Position numbers and translations under genes: made by a program. This document shows positions 46,555 to 57,880 of a stretch of 64,000 bases of DNA, piece by piece; position 1 is the stretch's first letter, and each line of letters opens with the position of its first letter. This stretch comes from Amphibalanus amphitrite (taxonomy: Eukaryota; Arthropoda; Thecostraca; Balanomorpha; Balanidae). The stretch covers positions 248,001 through 312,000 of the forward strand of contig NW_024881708.1 in assembly GCF_019059575.1 (NCBI RefSeq), in the 5' to 3' direction. The notes under the pieces are model-generated. The model had not been told where the DNA came from and did not search any database. It saw nothing but the letters and a program-made list of their open reading frames with translations.

Positions 46555-46809
46555 CTCTCTCTAACTCACCTGGAACGCTCCACAGCAGCCGAGGAAGCTG
46601 ATAAGCACGATCAGACCGCCGGCCACTGTGATGACGATGGCCACTCCCGTGTACAGGTTGGTGTCCAGAAGCTCGTTCAGCTGGGCACTATCGCCTACCA
46701 GCGCTGTGATGCCCACGCCCAGTAGCACACCACCGCAGATGAGAATCACCAGGTTCACAAACCCGAAGGTGTATTTGAGACAATTACTACAACCGTCCGT
46801 CATAGCCAT
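42630..46809 (-). CDS. Tetraspanin, three coding exons, 235 aa
   Basis: A four-pass membrane scaffold protein that organises receptors and adhesion proteins in membrane microdomains. Exons (minus strand) are 46809-46570, 43483-43286 and 42899-42630, 80, 66 and 89 codons, all in phase 0. They join as GCCGAFQ + ESKCLLGTFF and WNFLQEN + FECCGVDG. Landmarks: membrane pass 1 (12-37), small loop, pass 2 (53-73), GCCGA (74-78), pass 3 (85-108), large loop with CCG (149-151), SCC (170-172), Cys 183 and GC (193-194), pass 4 (205-232). Six loop cysteines are the common tetraspanin pattern. I start at 46809 (AAGATGG context, first in-frame ATG); another ATG two codons later is possible. It resembles CD63/CD9-type members, but I cannot assign the subfamily. 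Confidence 0.93.
42912..43023 (-). repeat. 22-bp tandem repeat in tetraspanin intron 2
   Basis: About five units of GGGTCAAATGTCAGCACAAT plus two bases; the first two differ at one base, the others are diverged. The array starts about a dozen bases upstream of the exon 3 acceptor. Confidence 0.8.
43286..43483 (-). CDS. Tetraspanin exon 2 (third membrane pass and start of large loop)
   Basis: Acceptor CTCTTTGTTTCAG before GAGAGCAAATGT; donor GAGAAC then GTGAGT. Confidence 0.92.
44945..45010 (-). repeat. (GA)n microsatellite in tetraspanin intron 1, (CU)n in the transcript
   Basis: About 33 uninterrupted GA units on the plus strand, followed by a purine-rich tract to about 45175. It is complementary to the (CT)n at 46496-46560 in the same intron. 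Confidence 0.95.
45899..46165. mobile_element. Small palindromic MITE-like element in tetraspanin intron 1
   Basis: ATAGGCGCGGGAGC near 45899 faces GTTCCCGCGCCCCTGC near 46150-46165. G-runs and C-runs lie inside both ends. Insertion duplication not clear. Confidence 0.4.
46496..46560 (-). repeat. (CT)n microsatellite next to the exon 1 donor, (GA)n in the transcript
   Basis: About 30 CT units on the plus strand. In the transcript a GA repeat begins roughly ten bases after the GTGAGT donor. Confidence 0.95.
46570..46809 (-). CDS. Tetraspanin exon 1 (first two membrane passes)
   Basis: Starts at ATG 46809 (MAMTDGCSNCLKYTFGF) and ends at the donor CCAG then GTGAGT at 46569. Confidence 0.92.
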
Positions 46810-47708
46810 CTTGACTGTGTGTGCTGGATCGGCGCTGAGAGAGAACTGCGTCCGTACGCGGCTCAACGCGAGGGAAAGCTGGGAGAAAGTCGCGCGCTGA
46901 CGAACGCCTACCGAGGTGCGGCCGACCGGCTGGCTGGCTGGTGCTCAACTGTGGCTCGACGGACAGCCCCGGCTGCGGGCAGAGTTGGCAGCGTAAATAC
47001 GTGCTACGTCACGGCGCCCCCCCCCCCCCTAACGCCCCCCCCCCCCCAGATCCGGCTAGCCTTGGAAGGTGAGGTTTCAATGCGCGTTCCAGGCAGTCCA
47101 GGTTCCCAGGGTGAGTCAGGATCAGGTCTCGCACATTCCGGAGGAGGAACGATGAGAGCAACGCATTTCAATCTATCGCATATAAATGGACCCACGGGAA
47201 TCGTTTCGTTAATCTGCGGTCTGCTGGGGGTCCTGGATTTCCACGCCCTGCTAGGGGAAGGGGTTCCCCCTAATGGCCGCCTCACACTGGACCTCGCATG
47301 CGGGTTGCGAATTTACGGGTTTTGAGTTTGCGGGCATAATACTAATTCATAGAGTGATTAGACCGTTCCCTTATGATAACTTCATGAATGAATGCAGTGA
47401 AGCCGGTACACCTTCAGAAAAGTACCTACATATAGTCGCAATACCAGCGCAACGAACCAAAATTCGACTTTAACGAAAAACCCGCAAACCTCGCAGAACT
47501 CGCAGACCTCGCAGCGAGGAAAATCGAAAGTTTACTCAAAATCAACTTTTGGGATGCGATGCAAGGTCGCTCGCAAGCTAGAAACATGCAGACTCGCTTG
47601 TTAGATGGTAGTGTGGGTCACTCAGCTTCGATTGTATTATTTGATTTTGAAGAAACCCGAAAACCTAAAAACTCGCAACCAGCATGCGAGTTCCAGTGTG
47701 GGGCGGCC
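46810..47708. other. 5' flank of the tetraspanin gene, no other gene seen
   Basis: Probable 5' untranslated region and promoter from 46810 to about 47010, without an obvious TATA box. Two C-runs lie at 47016-47048. Beyond that nothing recognised. Confidence 0.4.
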
Positions 47709-48645
47709 TTAACCCTCGCCCGCACATGGGGGGGGGGGGGTGGTTGGCACCCCCCAGGTAGTTTTTTTGCTCTGCACTCAACATTTTTAGAGATAGAAGC
47801 CTGATTTTTCGTATAGCTGCTCCTCCATCCTTTTTTGATGTCCACTGAAAATTTCAAGTTTCTGTGAATTTTGGTTTCGGAGATATGACCTTGTTTTTTC
47901 AGGTCATGTCATGACCCAAATGACAAATCCTCAACATCTTGCGTGGGCCTTGTGAGCTTTTGACACCTTGATTTCGGCCTTTTTTGCCAGTCTTACCTCC
48001 AACCTATCATGGAACATGTTGTTCGACCATGTACAGAGGTCAAGGTCAGGATCAAGGTCAACCCAGGTCAGCTAAAATAATTGCGTTTTAGGCAAGCTGA
48101 ATTTACTTTTCGTGAAGTTTTTTGACTGCATTTTTGGTAAAAGCTTCTCAGATCGTGATTTCATGTAATATGGACACATAAACACTTGGTAGGTACACAC
48201 TACACACATAAGTACGAGTAAACACACAGACACACACAGACATACAAATATCACTGACCTTGAACTAACTTGACCTGAAATGACCTCAGCAGCAAAAATC
48301 TGGTCGGGTAGTGTGACAAAGAGGTTCTAGCTGGCTTGGCACCAGAAAACGGCATCGTCATCGGTATATGATAAACAGGCAACAGCGCACTTGATATCCA
48401 ACGGTGACTCAAAACAGCAACATTTTTTAGTTTGACCTGACCTGGAAGGTCAATGACTGGCCTGAGAAGGTAAAACTGGGTATCATTGGATTCGTCTCTT
48501 CCCAAAGAATCTTTTTGGTCTTTACCGCTAAGCTCTATCTCCAACAGGAACGAAATGGCGCGGGGGAGGGGGGGGGGGTGGCAACCACCCCTCCCCCCTT
48601 GTGCGTTCTTAGGATGGGAAAATGGCATGTGCGGGCGAGGGTTAA
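47709..48645 (-). mobile_element. TTAA element, family C, copy 3 (reversed)
   Basis: TTAACCCTCGCCCGCACATG at 47709 and its inverse at 48645, body in reverse orientation compared with 7639 and 33195. Shares its right TTAA with the H copy that follows. Confidence 0.9.
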
Positions 48646-49683
48646 CCCTCGCCGGCCGAGGGGGGGGGGGGCGGGTGCCGCCCCCCCCCCATAGGGTTTT
48701 TTCGCGATAGCTCCGAACGCGCTGGCGATAGAGAGCTGAAACTTGACATACCTGACCTTTGATCCAAGCCGCATCTTTTGATACCAACCGCATTTTTGGT
48801 TCAGGTCAGGTCACTGACCTATGACGTCATAAGTGAACCTCTGCACGGTCTTCAGATGTCGCAACTTCGCAACGCGCTCACTGCCAGAGGCGATGTCACA
48901 GGGAAATGAAACTTGCAGGATCTAGTATCCATTATGAGTCTCACAACTTGTATATCTCGGATTTTTCCTAAAGGTCATATGAGGTCAGGTCATTTTCGTG
49001 ACCTCACCATTATAAGTCAATGGGGAAAAATGAAAACTGCTATTCTGGCGCCGGGAACGATCTCCAACTATCTCAAGCACACAGAATCGTGATTTGGTGC
49101 ACTCCTTGCAAGGTTAGATGCCTCACTTTTGCAATGTTGACCTTGCGTGACGTCATTTATGACGTCATCAAGGTCATATTAGTTTTTCGTCAATAACTCC
49201 CGATCAAATTGAGCTAGCGAGTCGAGAAAGCCACCAATGGACTCGGGAAGACCTGCCGAATCGAATGATATGCAACATGACCTCTTTCTACAAACTTCGT
49301 GACCTAGGGGTGCTGACCTGACCTTGACCTGAGGTCAACACCCTAAGTTGACCTGACCCGGACAAAAAGTATATCATTCGACGCGCCTGAGCGAGGCGAA
49401 CACGATGCTGCCAAAATCGCGGCTCTGCGGCCGTTTTTTGCAAAGTTATTCACCAAAAACTGAACCGTACCTTGGGGCACTTGACCTGACCTCAGAGGTC
49501 ACCGGTTGACCTAGGACCTTAAAATCGGGTACCAATCTCTGCGTCTCGTAACGGCGCACACGCTCGTTTTTTCCGCGACGCGCTAGCTCCACCAGGGGCG
49601 AAACGGAGAGGGGGGGGGTCGTACCCGCCCCCCCCCCTCGGCCGGCGCGTATGTAGAAAACCAATAGGTCCGGCGAGGGTTAA
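48642..49683 (-). mobile_element. TTAA element, family H, copy 3 (reversed)
   Basis: Reverse orientation copy of 35759-36798, including both TGACGTCA sites (around 49148-49167). TTAA on both sides, the left one shared with C copy 3. Confidence 0.92.
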
Positions 49684-50127
49684 GTCGGCTCCTGAGCCAC
49701 GTAGCGACACGTGGTACCTAAGCGGCGTTCAAAGAAGCGTCCAAAACAATGACGTAATTACTTTGTTCATTTTTTTAGGGTAGGTCACACTCACAGGTCA
49801 AGTCATCAGAGGTCAGTAAAGATCAAATTTCGCCTTTTTCTGACAAGGCGGCGCATAGCTCAGAAACAGATAGAGCCATGTACAGCGCCACGAAAAACAA
49901 AAACGAATTCGATGGCTCTATTATCTCTCTTTCTGTACATTGTTCTTAGCTTTGACCTAACGTCAACTGCTTCACTTAGCATCCAGAGGGCAAAAACTGT
50001 CAACGTAGACGCTTTTTAAGGAAACGGTTTTTCTGCAATAACTTTTGACACAAAACTTCCTAGAGCTTACTTTTAACGGCATCGTGTTCCTCTCGTCGAA
50101 ACTCGTCGGGTTAGCTATAATTCACCC
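49684..50127. repeat. Decayed remnant related to J and L elements
   Basis: CATCGTGTTCCTCTCGTCG and GCAATAACTTTTGA-like words also occur at 19690-19760 and, reversed, at 60290-60350. No terminal repeats left. Confidence 0.5.
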
Positions 50128-51034
50128 TTAACCCTCGCATGTGTGCGGCGTTTGCCAGCTTCTAATGTGTAGGGGGGGGGGGGGTCGGTTGGACCCCCCC
50201 CCTTGCCGTTTGGCCCCTGATCGAGCTAGAGCTTCGCGGAAAAAACGAGCGTGTTGCCCGTGACGAGAGGAAGCCGATGATACCCAATTTTAAGGTCCTA
50301 GGTCATTGGTTGACCTTCCAGGTCAGGTCAATGACCCAAAGTCGGGAAAATCGGGACCTGTTAGAAAGTCGTAAAGTGTGGCTGTTAAGGGGTTTTTCGG
50401 GGTGCTGATCACGAATATCGTGTTAGTTTTGATCACAGATGATGTCTTTAAGCATTTAGACCAGGTCGGGTCAGGTCAGGTCAGGTCAACCAGTAGGCGT
50501 CGTGACGGGTATTCGTAGTACGTGTCAACCGCCTCTGACAGCTTCGTAACATGTTACGAAGGCACCAAAACTACTTCGTAAATGTTCAAATGGTTGCTAA
50601 ATTCGAATTCAGCTCAAAAAACTAGCCTAGAAACATGTACAGCTCGAAAAAGTGAACCGAGGTCACCCGAGGTCACCAAAGGTCAATGACCTGACCTGAC
50701 CTTCAGGTGACCTTGACACCCACCCTAATGCATGGAAGCAACATCAAATCACATGTTTGAACGTTTGAAACCACGAAAAGCTTGCAAACGCGCGGCTAAT
50801 GCGAGCCGACATACGCAGAATCGCGATTCCGGCCAAACATGGTCTCGGAAAAGAGGTCACATGTCAAAGGTCATTTGGGTCAGGGTCATGAAATTTTCAG
50901 GGTAGGTGTAAAATTGATCAATGTGAGGGTACTGAAAGTTTCGTCGCGATCGGCCGCTTTTTACGCGAGTTATTCGCGAAAAACCATGGGGGGGTCCATC
51001 CGACCCCCCCCCCCCCTACACATGCGAGGGTTAA
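50128..51034 (+). mobile_element. TTAA element, family G, copy 1
   Basis: TTAACCCTCGCATGTGTGCG at the left; CTACACATGCGAGGGTTAA at the right. The 5' module (GATCGAGCTAGAGCTTCGCGG...ACGAGCG) is a relative of that in H. A tight AGGTCGGGTCAGGTCAGGTCAGGTCA-type cluster is at about 50464-50488. The right TTAA is shared with F copy 2. Confidence 0.88.
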
Positions 51035-52184
51035 CCCGCGCACCGTTGGGGTCTGCCGAACAACGCGCCCTGCTGGGGGGGGGCAATTTGCCCCCCCCCT
51101 AAGATCTCGAGAACCACGCAACATAGCGACAAGCGGCAAACGGTGTTGGTTAGCCTCAACAGGGAACTAACTACCTTGTGTCCCAATTTCATTGACCTAG
51201 GTCAAACCGATGACGTCACAGGTCAGGTCAAATGTCGAATTTTCACCGTTTACAGGCAAGAAATGCGTTGTAAAATCGAGTGAAATGCATTTCAATGAAA
51301 ATCATCGATGGGGAAATGTTCGTCAAACACATATTTTGCTATTTGAGGTCACTGATACCAGGTCAGGTCACATAGGTCAGGTCGCTGAGGGTCACAATAT
51401 GAAAATATCATGTGATGTATGTTTTAAAGCCCATTTTATATGCCAAATGCGATTATGTGGGTCAGGCAGCCTTTGGGGTCAGTCTAGATTATGTTCTGGT
51501 GAAGGTCAGGTCAAGGTCAGGTCAAATTAGGTCAAATTTTAAAGTTGATATTTTTCCATAAAATGTGTATCGATTCGATGCAGCTCGTCACGGGGAGTTC
51601 TATTGTGGTCTTTGTTTTGCGCTACGTGGTCTAGAATTGCTGAAATTGAGTTCAAAAATTTGACGTCATTAATTTTGAACAGTTTTCTCGCTATAACTTG
51701 GTCAACAAATGAGGTATCAATTTCAAATTCGGTATGCATATAGAAGAGCGCAGGGCCTATCACATATACCTATTCGATTCGTTTTTTTTTTAATTCGGAA
51801 AAATGGGATTTTTTTACGTTTTTTTTAAATTTTAGTGGGTCTAAATCCCAAAATTTTGAAAATCCGAGATAGCAGTTTTGTAGCGCCGCTTTTTGGCTAC
51901 ATGACCACCATATACCTAAAGAACTTTGAAATTGCTTGGTAACTGTAGCTTTTGTAAGCGTTTCAAGATTTCATGTTTTTTGCTCATTTTTGCTCGAACA
52001 TGACCTCAGTTTGACCTCAATAACTCCTGACCTAAGGCGAACTAAGACTCGTAATTTTGTGTGAAGCCAGGTGTCAAATTGATGCCCGGGAAGGTACTGA
52101 AAATTTGGCGGCGGCCGTTTTCTTGCTATTCAGAAAAAACACGGGGGCCAAATTGCCCCCCCCCCCCAGCGGGGCGAGGGTTGA
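51031..52184 (+). mobile_element. TTAA element, family F, copy 2
   Basis: Left TTAACCCGCGCACCGTTGGG; right end ...GGGGCGAGGG then TTGA (decayed TTAA). Body aligns with 16103-17273 throughout, including TTGACCTAGGTCAA and TGACGTCA near 51193-51219. Confidence 0.9.
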
Positions 52185-52740
52185 CCCTCTCGGGCCCGGG
52201 GCTGTTCCTCCCCCTGGCGAATATAGGCGATAGTTTCCAGCGAAACTTTCAGTACCTTTTCCCCCATCAATTTTACATCATGTTAAGAAAAAATGGGACC
52301 TAGCCTGACGGTGACGTCACTGGGTCGATTTTTCTAGACCCCTGGACGACTAACTTCGGCGTCACAGACGTGAACTTCAAATAGCTGCCAAAAATCGAGG
52401 TTAATTAATAGATAAACACAAATTATGAGAACGGTTGTGTAACGTTTCACCTAGGGAAAATAGAGAAGTAGGTGACCTGAGGTCAGAGGTCAGGTCAACG
52501 ACCCCGAGCTGGTTAGTTTTTCGCAAATCAACAAAATATGGTCATAGAGCTACGGCAGTGGTATCAACTCATTCGTCTTGCCAAACCACGTCGAATGACT
52601 ATATTTTGTTTGGAAAAAAAATCAAGTCTATGTTGACCTCATATGACCTAGAATGATTTGGTTGACCCATAGACCTCTGTACGGTTCTCCAGTAAAAGTC
52701 TTGTTGGTTTTGCTTTTTCGGACATATCTGGTCCTATATA
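52181..52740 (-). repeat. Decayed TTAA-type element remnant (reversed)
   Basis: It abuts F copy 2 and starts TTGACCCTCTCGGGCCCGGG. The CGAAACTTTCAGTACC-TTTTCCCCCATCAATTTTACA word is the reversed 3' module seen in F and G. AGGTCAGAGGTCAGGTCA is at about 52480-52497. The right end was not found. Confidence 0.5.
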
Positions 52741-53394
52741 ATGTTCAAATGCATAAGTATCAACCCGAATTATGTGTATGCACATTTACCACGAGACTGT
52801 GAAATTGCATCGTTGTATGCCAAATACTTTCCGAGGTATTCACCAAAAACCTCATTTTCTGCCGTTTGGGGTATTCTGGCCGCAATCTTCCTGGGAGTGG
52901 GATCGCCTATGGCATCAGTAGAGCCATCTAACGAGAGGAACGAGGAAACACAGAATCATGAATGAATCGAGCGCGTAGTAAACGGTGTATGAAAGGGAGA
53001 CTCGGCAGAGGCTATCCGGGTGGCCGGCGCGCGGCGCGCCCTTAGGCATCGGCCGACCCTTCGGACCACGTGGGGTCAAAGGTCGCTCTCGGGAAGTCTC
53101 GGCTCTGGGTTTTAGCGCTGTGCAGTCATGAAGGGAGGATAGGATAGCGCTAGCCCGACTGACTAGTATCTCGGCTGATTCGTGTGGGGTGGAAGGGAGC
53201 ACAGAACGGGATGGCGGTTAGTGGTGGATGGTGGGATGGTGGTTAGGTTAGTGCGTACTGCGTAGAACGTAGCTGAACATGCATTGTTTTTTTTCATGGC
53301 AAACAACATGCAGCATAATGTGCGGGATCAGCCAGAACTCATACAAAAAGGAAATAATAATTCGGCCGAGGGAGTGGATGAGTGCCGTGACAAA
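52741..53394. other. Spacer, no gene seen
   Basis: No recognisable protein or complete repeat. Confidence 0.4.
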
Positions 53395-53530
53395 GCATGA
53401 CGATGCTGCCAAAATCGGGATGCTTTTTTGCCCCCATTTTTTTTTTACCCCTAACATGCAGCGCTTTATCCGAACTTAGAGGTCCACGACTGTCCTTAGA
53501 CCTTAAAATCGCACCCGTCCGGTGCGCCAC
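53395..53530 (-). repeat. Fragment of a reversed H element
   Basis: GACGATGCTGCCAAAATCGG followed about 100 bases later by GACCTTAAAATCG matches the reversed H body (49402-49530). Ends lost. Confidence 0.5.
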
Positions 53531-54357
53531 CTTTTCTTCAGGGGCGCTCTTCTTGGCTGTATCTGTTCTTACCAATAACTAAAGCAAATCGAATGTATAA
53601 CAAAAAAGGCATACCTCAAACACAGTTTTATTCACATCCGCTCATGTGCATACTTTTTTGACCTATACCTTCTCGCATCATAATATATCACTTCAGTGCT
53701 TAACCTTCAACGGAATTTTGGGTTTTCTGCATATACCCCGGCCGAGAGGGGGGCGATTACGACCCCTCTCCGTCTTTTTGTCCCTAATTGAGCTAGCGCC
53801 TTGCGGATAAAACTGAGCGCGTGCGTCGTATGAGATGCAGCAACTGGTACCCGAGTTGAATGTCTCAGGTCAACTGATAAACTCTGAGGTCAGTATAAGT
53901 GCTCCAATTCGCGGGATCGGTTTTTGGTAAGCAACTTCACCATAAGTGGTTACAGAGCCAAGATAATGGCACCATCGAGTTTTGCATGCTCAAGCGCGTC
54001 GAATAGTATACGCTTTGTTTTTGTTGAGGCCAATTTAAGGTGTTCACTTCAGGTCATGTCAGGGCAGAGCCACTCAGGCCACGAGGCTGGCTCAAGGAGG
54101 TCATATCGCTTATTCGATTCGGTAAGTCCTCACAAGTCCACTGTGGCTTCCCGACACGCCAGCTCAATTTGATCGGGACTTTTTGGTGAAAACTCCTGTG
54201 ACCTTAGTGACGTCATAAATGAAGTCGCCTAACTTTAAGAATGGAAAAGTGAATGCTGGGGCTTGCAAAGATTGTATGAAGTCGCGAATTAATGCGCTTG
54301 AGACAGCTTTAGATGGCTCCCGGCGCCAAAATAACAGCTTTCATATTTCCCAATTGA

Positions 54358-55541
54358 TTAACCCGCGCCCCGTTGGGCTCTGCCGAGCAACGCGCCCCGT
54401 TGGGGGGGGGGGCATTTTGCCCCCCCCCCCTAAGATCTCGAGAACCACGCAACCTAGCGACAAGCGGCAAACGGTGTTGGATAGCCCTATCAGGGAACTA
54501 CCTTGTGACCCAATTTTATTGACCTAGGTCAAACCGATGACGTCACAGGTCAGGTCAAAGGTCCAATTTTCACCGTTTACAGGCATTTCAAGAAATGCGT
54601 TGTAAAATCAAGTAAAATGCATTTCATTGAAAATCATCGATGGGGAAATGTTCTTCAAACACATATTTTGCTATTTGAGGTCACTGATACCAGGTCAGGT
54701 CACAGAGGTCAGGTCACTGGGGGGTCACAATATGAAAATGTCGTGTGATACATGTTTTATGGCCCATTTTACATGACAAATGCGATTATGTGGGTCAGGC
54801 AGCCTTTGGGGCCAGCTTAGGTCACGTTTTGGTCAATGTCAGGTCAAGGTCAGGTCAAGGTCAGGTCAAATTAGGTCAAATTTCAAAGTTAATATTTTTG
54901 CATAAAATGGGTATCGAATCGATGCAGCTCGTCACGGGGAATTCAATGGTGGTCTTTGTTTTGCCGTACGTGGTCTAGAATCGCTCAAAATTGAGTTCAA
55001 AAATTTGACGTCATCATTTTTGAACAGTTTTTTTCGCTATAACTTGACCAAAAAACGAGATATCGATCTGAAATTTGGTATGTATATAGAAGAGCGCAGG
55101 GACTATCACATATATTCCGTTTTTTTCGAAATTCGGAAAAATTTTGGATTTTTTAAAGTTTTTCTAAAAAAATCAATTTTTTGAATTTTTTGGGGTCAAA
55201 AACCCAAAATTTTGAAAATCCGAGATAGCAGTTTTGTAGCGCCGCTTTTTGTCTACTAGACCATATAAAGAACTTTGAAATTGCTTGATTACTGTAGATT
55301 TGGTGAGCGTTTCAAGGTTGCATGTTTTTTGCTCATTTTTGCTCGAACATGACCTCAGTTTGACCTCAATAACTCCTGACCTAAGGTGACCTAAGACTTG
55401 AAATTTGGTGTGAAGGTGTCAAATTGATGCCCGGGAAGGTACTGAAAATTTGGCGGCGCTGCGCGCCGCCGTTTTCTTGCTATTTAGGAAAAACCACAGG
55501 GGGGGCAAAATGGCCCCCCCCCCCAACGGGGCGAGGGTTAA
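54358..55541 (+). mobile_element. TTAA element, family F, copy 3 (nested in H copy 4)
   Basis: Intact terminal repeats with TTAA on both sides. Very close to copy 1 at 16103. TTGACCTAGGTCAA and TGACGTCA near 54520-54546; several TCAAGGTCA sites at 54836-54870. Confidence 0.92.
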
Positions 55542-55759
55542 TAATCATGAGGTTGCGTGACCGACCTGACTTCAGGTGACTCTTAAGAAAAATACGAGAT
55601 AGCTACATACAATTTGTGAGGCCTCTGGGAGATAGTACTAGATCATATAAGCTTCATTCCCCGTTGAAAAGTCCCCTGGCACGAAGGGTGCTGCGACGTC
55701 GCGACATTTTGGGACCTTACAGAGGTTCACTTTTGACGTCATTGGTTAACGGCCTGACC

Positions 55760-56587
55760 TTAACCTTCGCACTAATGATGTTCGACACTGAGAGGGTGTC
55801 GAACAGACCTCCTACCCTCAGTTTTTCGCAAATAACTCTCGCAAAAAGCGGCTGATTACGACGAAACTTTCAGTACCCTCGAGTTAATCAATATTACGCC
55901 TACCCTATAATTTGTATGACCTTGACTAAAAAAAAACCTTTGACTTGTGACCTGTTTTCCGAGACCATGTTTGGCCGGAATGGCGTTTTGGAGTATTTTG
56001 AGTAGAGCGCTTTTATTGTCTTTTTGTGACTTTAAGCGATCAAACATGTGAAAGGATGTTGATCCCATGGATTCTAGTGGGTATCAAGGTCACGTGAAGG
56101 TCAGTCAGGTCACTGACCTTTGATGAACTTCGTTCACTCTTTCGAGTTTTACATGTTTCTAGGGTAGATTTTGGAGTTGATTTCGCATTTAGAAACCGTT
56201 TGAACATTTAAGAAGTAGTTTTGGTTCCCTCGTAACATGTGACCTGACCTGACATGACCCGACATGGCCTAAATGCACGAAAACATCATCTGTGATCAAA
56301 ACTAACTTGAATTTCGTGATCAGCACCCCGCAAAACCCTATAACAGCTTCACTTTACGAAGCTCTAACAGGTCCCGATTCCCCGACTTTTGAGCTATATT
56401 GACCTGTCAACCAATGACCTAGGACCTTAAAATTGGGTGTCATCGGCCTCCTCTCGTCACGGGCAACACGCTCTTTTTCCGCGAAGCTCTATAGCTCGAT
56501 CAGGGCTGAACGGCAAAGGGGTCCAACGGACCCTTCTTCCCCCTTTACGATAGACGCTGGCAAAACACCAATGTGGGCGAGGGTGAA
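55760..56587 (-). mobile_element. TTAA element, family G, copy 2 (reversed, decayed, nested in H copy 4)
   Basis: TTAACCTTCGC at the left; GGCGAGGGTGAA at the right. The body is the reverse of 50128-51034 (for example GAAACTTTCAGTACCCTC and ACCATGTTTGGCCGGAATGGC). Internal deletions and many substitutions. Confidence 0.75.
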
Positions 56588-56755
56588 AATACAGCTGCTG
56601 TCATAAAAATTCAGCTTGAATCAAAGGTAAGGCTTGCCAAATTTCAGCTCTTGCAGCTATCAACAAAAATAAATATGTGGAGGCGGCACCCGCCTCCCCG
56701 CCGCCCCCCCCCCCCCCACCCCCTCTCCTCTCGGCCACTGCCAGCGAGGTTTTAA

Positions 56756-57280
56756 GCGTATCATACACGTTACAAAGCATCATATCAAGAGGACACGCCC
56801 CAGCAGTCATATGCACTGAACACAAACTTATTACCCACGCTAGTGTATCAGCACCATAGCACATGGTCGAGACTGTCGTCAGCCACGGACTCGCACTCAA
56901 CCAACCTCTGAGCCCGTTGACTGCGGGTGACCTTGACATGTCAAGCCTGATCGGCGGCCGGCCGCTGTCGTGCGGTCGTTACACACGGAGGGGAGGGAGA
57001 CACAAAGCTCTACGTTATAGCTGACCTCTGACCTTTCCCTGCGCCCTGGCCACTGACCCCGCTCCATGTCGCTGGGCGGTGGCATGGCGGTGGAAACCGT
57101 TTCTAGTCTCTACCCATGCCACCATTCTAACCCTCCCCTCCCCACGCTACTACGCGGCGTGGAGTACGCTCGTGCGTAACTGGGCAGAGCAAGGGATCAC
57201 GCGATACAGGGGCGGAACTGGTTGCCCTCCCGCTCGCCGAGCGACCAACGACTAATACCCTGGGGAACCGTACATATACA
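56756..57280. other. Spacer, no gene seen
   Basis: Mixed GC-rich sequence without recognised features. Confidence 0.4.
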
Positions 57281-57880
57281 GAGGTCTATGGTTGACCTTG
57301 ACACGTGAAAGGTCGCATATGATAGATTTGTGACAGATGATCACGAATCTGGCATTCTATTTTGCGCTATGAGCATTCGTTTAGAGCCTCAGGATGGCAA
57401 AATTGTCTCAACTATTATGACTGACTTGAATCAGTGAAATAGTTTCAAGCAAGGATACTCTTCCGTGACCTTGATCTTGGGCAGCCTTGTATCGTAAGAA
57501 CCACAAATAGGGCCCTGATAATCCTCAAAACACTTAAAGACATCTGGGAAATTAGTAAACAAGGTATGCGAAAAATTGCAAAGTTTGAGGTCAATTATGT
57601 AAATGACCTTGACCTTGACCTTGAATATTGAGCACAGCATCGGAATCCTCACGTTCTCTTCTTTCGTGCAACATCCAATTTAGCCGGTTTTACGCATCCT
57701 GCCGTCCTCTAGAACACTTACGCTGAGATCGCTACACATGTGCCGGTTTTTGCCTTTGACCTTGACCTCTGACCTTGAAAATCGACCTGAGGTCAAAAAT
57801 GTTAGGTGTCTTAGAATAGACCGGGGGCAAAAAACGCCGCCGCCCCCCCCCCCCCCCCCGGGCTGTGGCGGTTAGGATTA
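57281..57880. repeat. Decayed half-site-rich element remnant
   Basis: TGACCTTGACCTTGACCTTG at 57604-57623 and two further TGACCT clusters (57749-57800) precede a G-run/C-run hairpin and CGGTTAGG at 57829-57877, which resembles a TTAA element right end with decayed TTAA. The left end is not clear. Confidence 0.5.

Larger units (their letters stand above)
53700..56755 (+). mobile_element. TTAA element, family H, copy 4, old, carrying two nested elements
   Basis: Left TTAACCTTCAACGGAATTTTGGG corresponds to the H left end; the right end CAGCGAGGTTTTAA to the H right end. Removing 54358-55541 (F) and 55760-56587 (reversed G) leaves sequence that follows the H body in order, with about 20-25 percent difference by eye. 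One of the two TGACGTCA sites is kept (about 54208), the other decayed. Confidence 0.8.
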
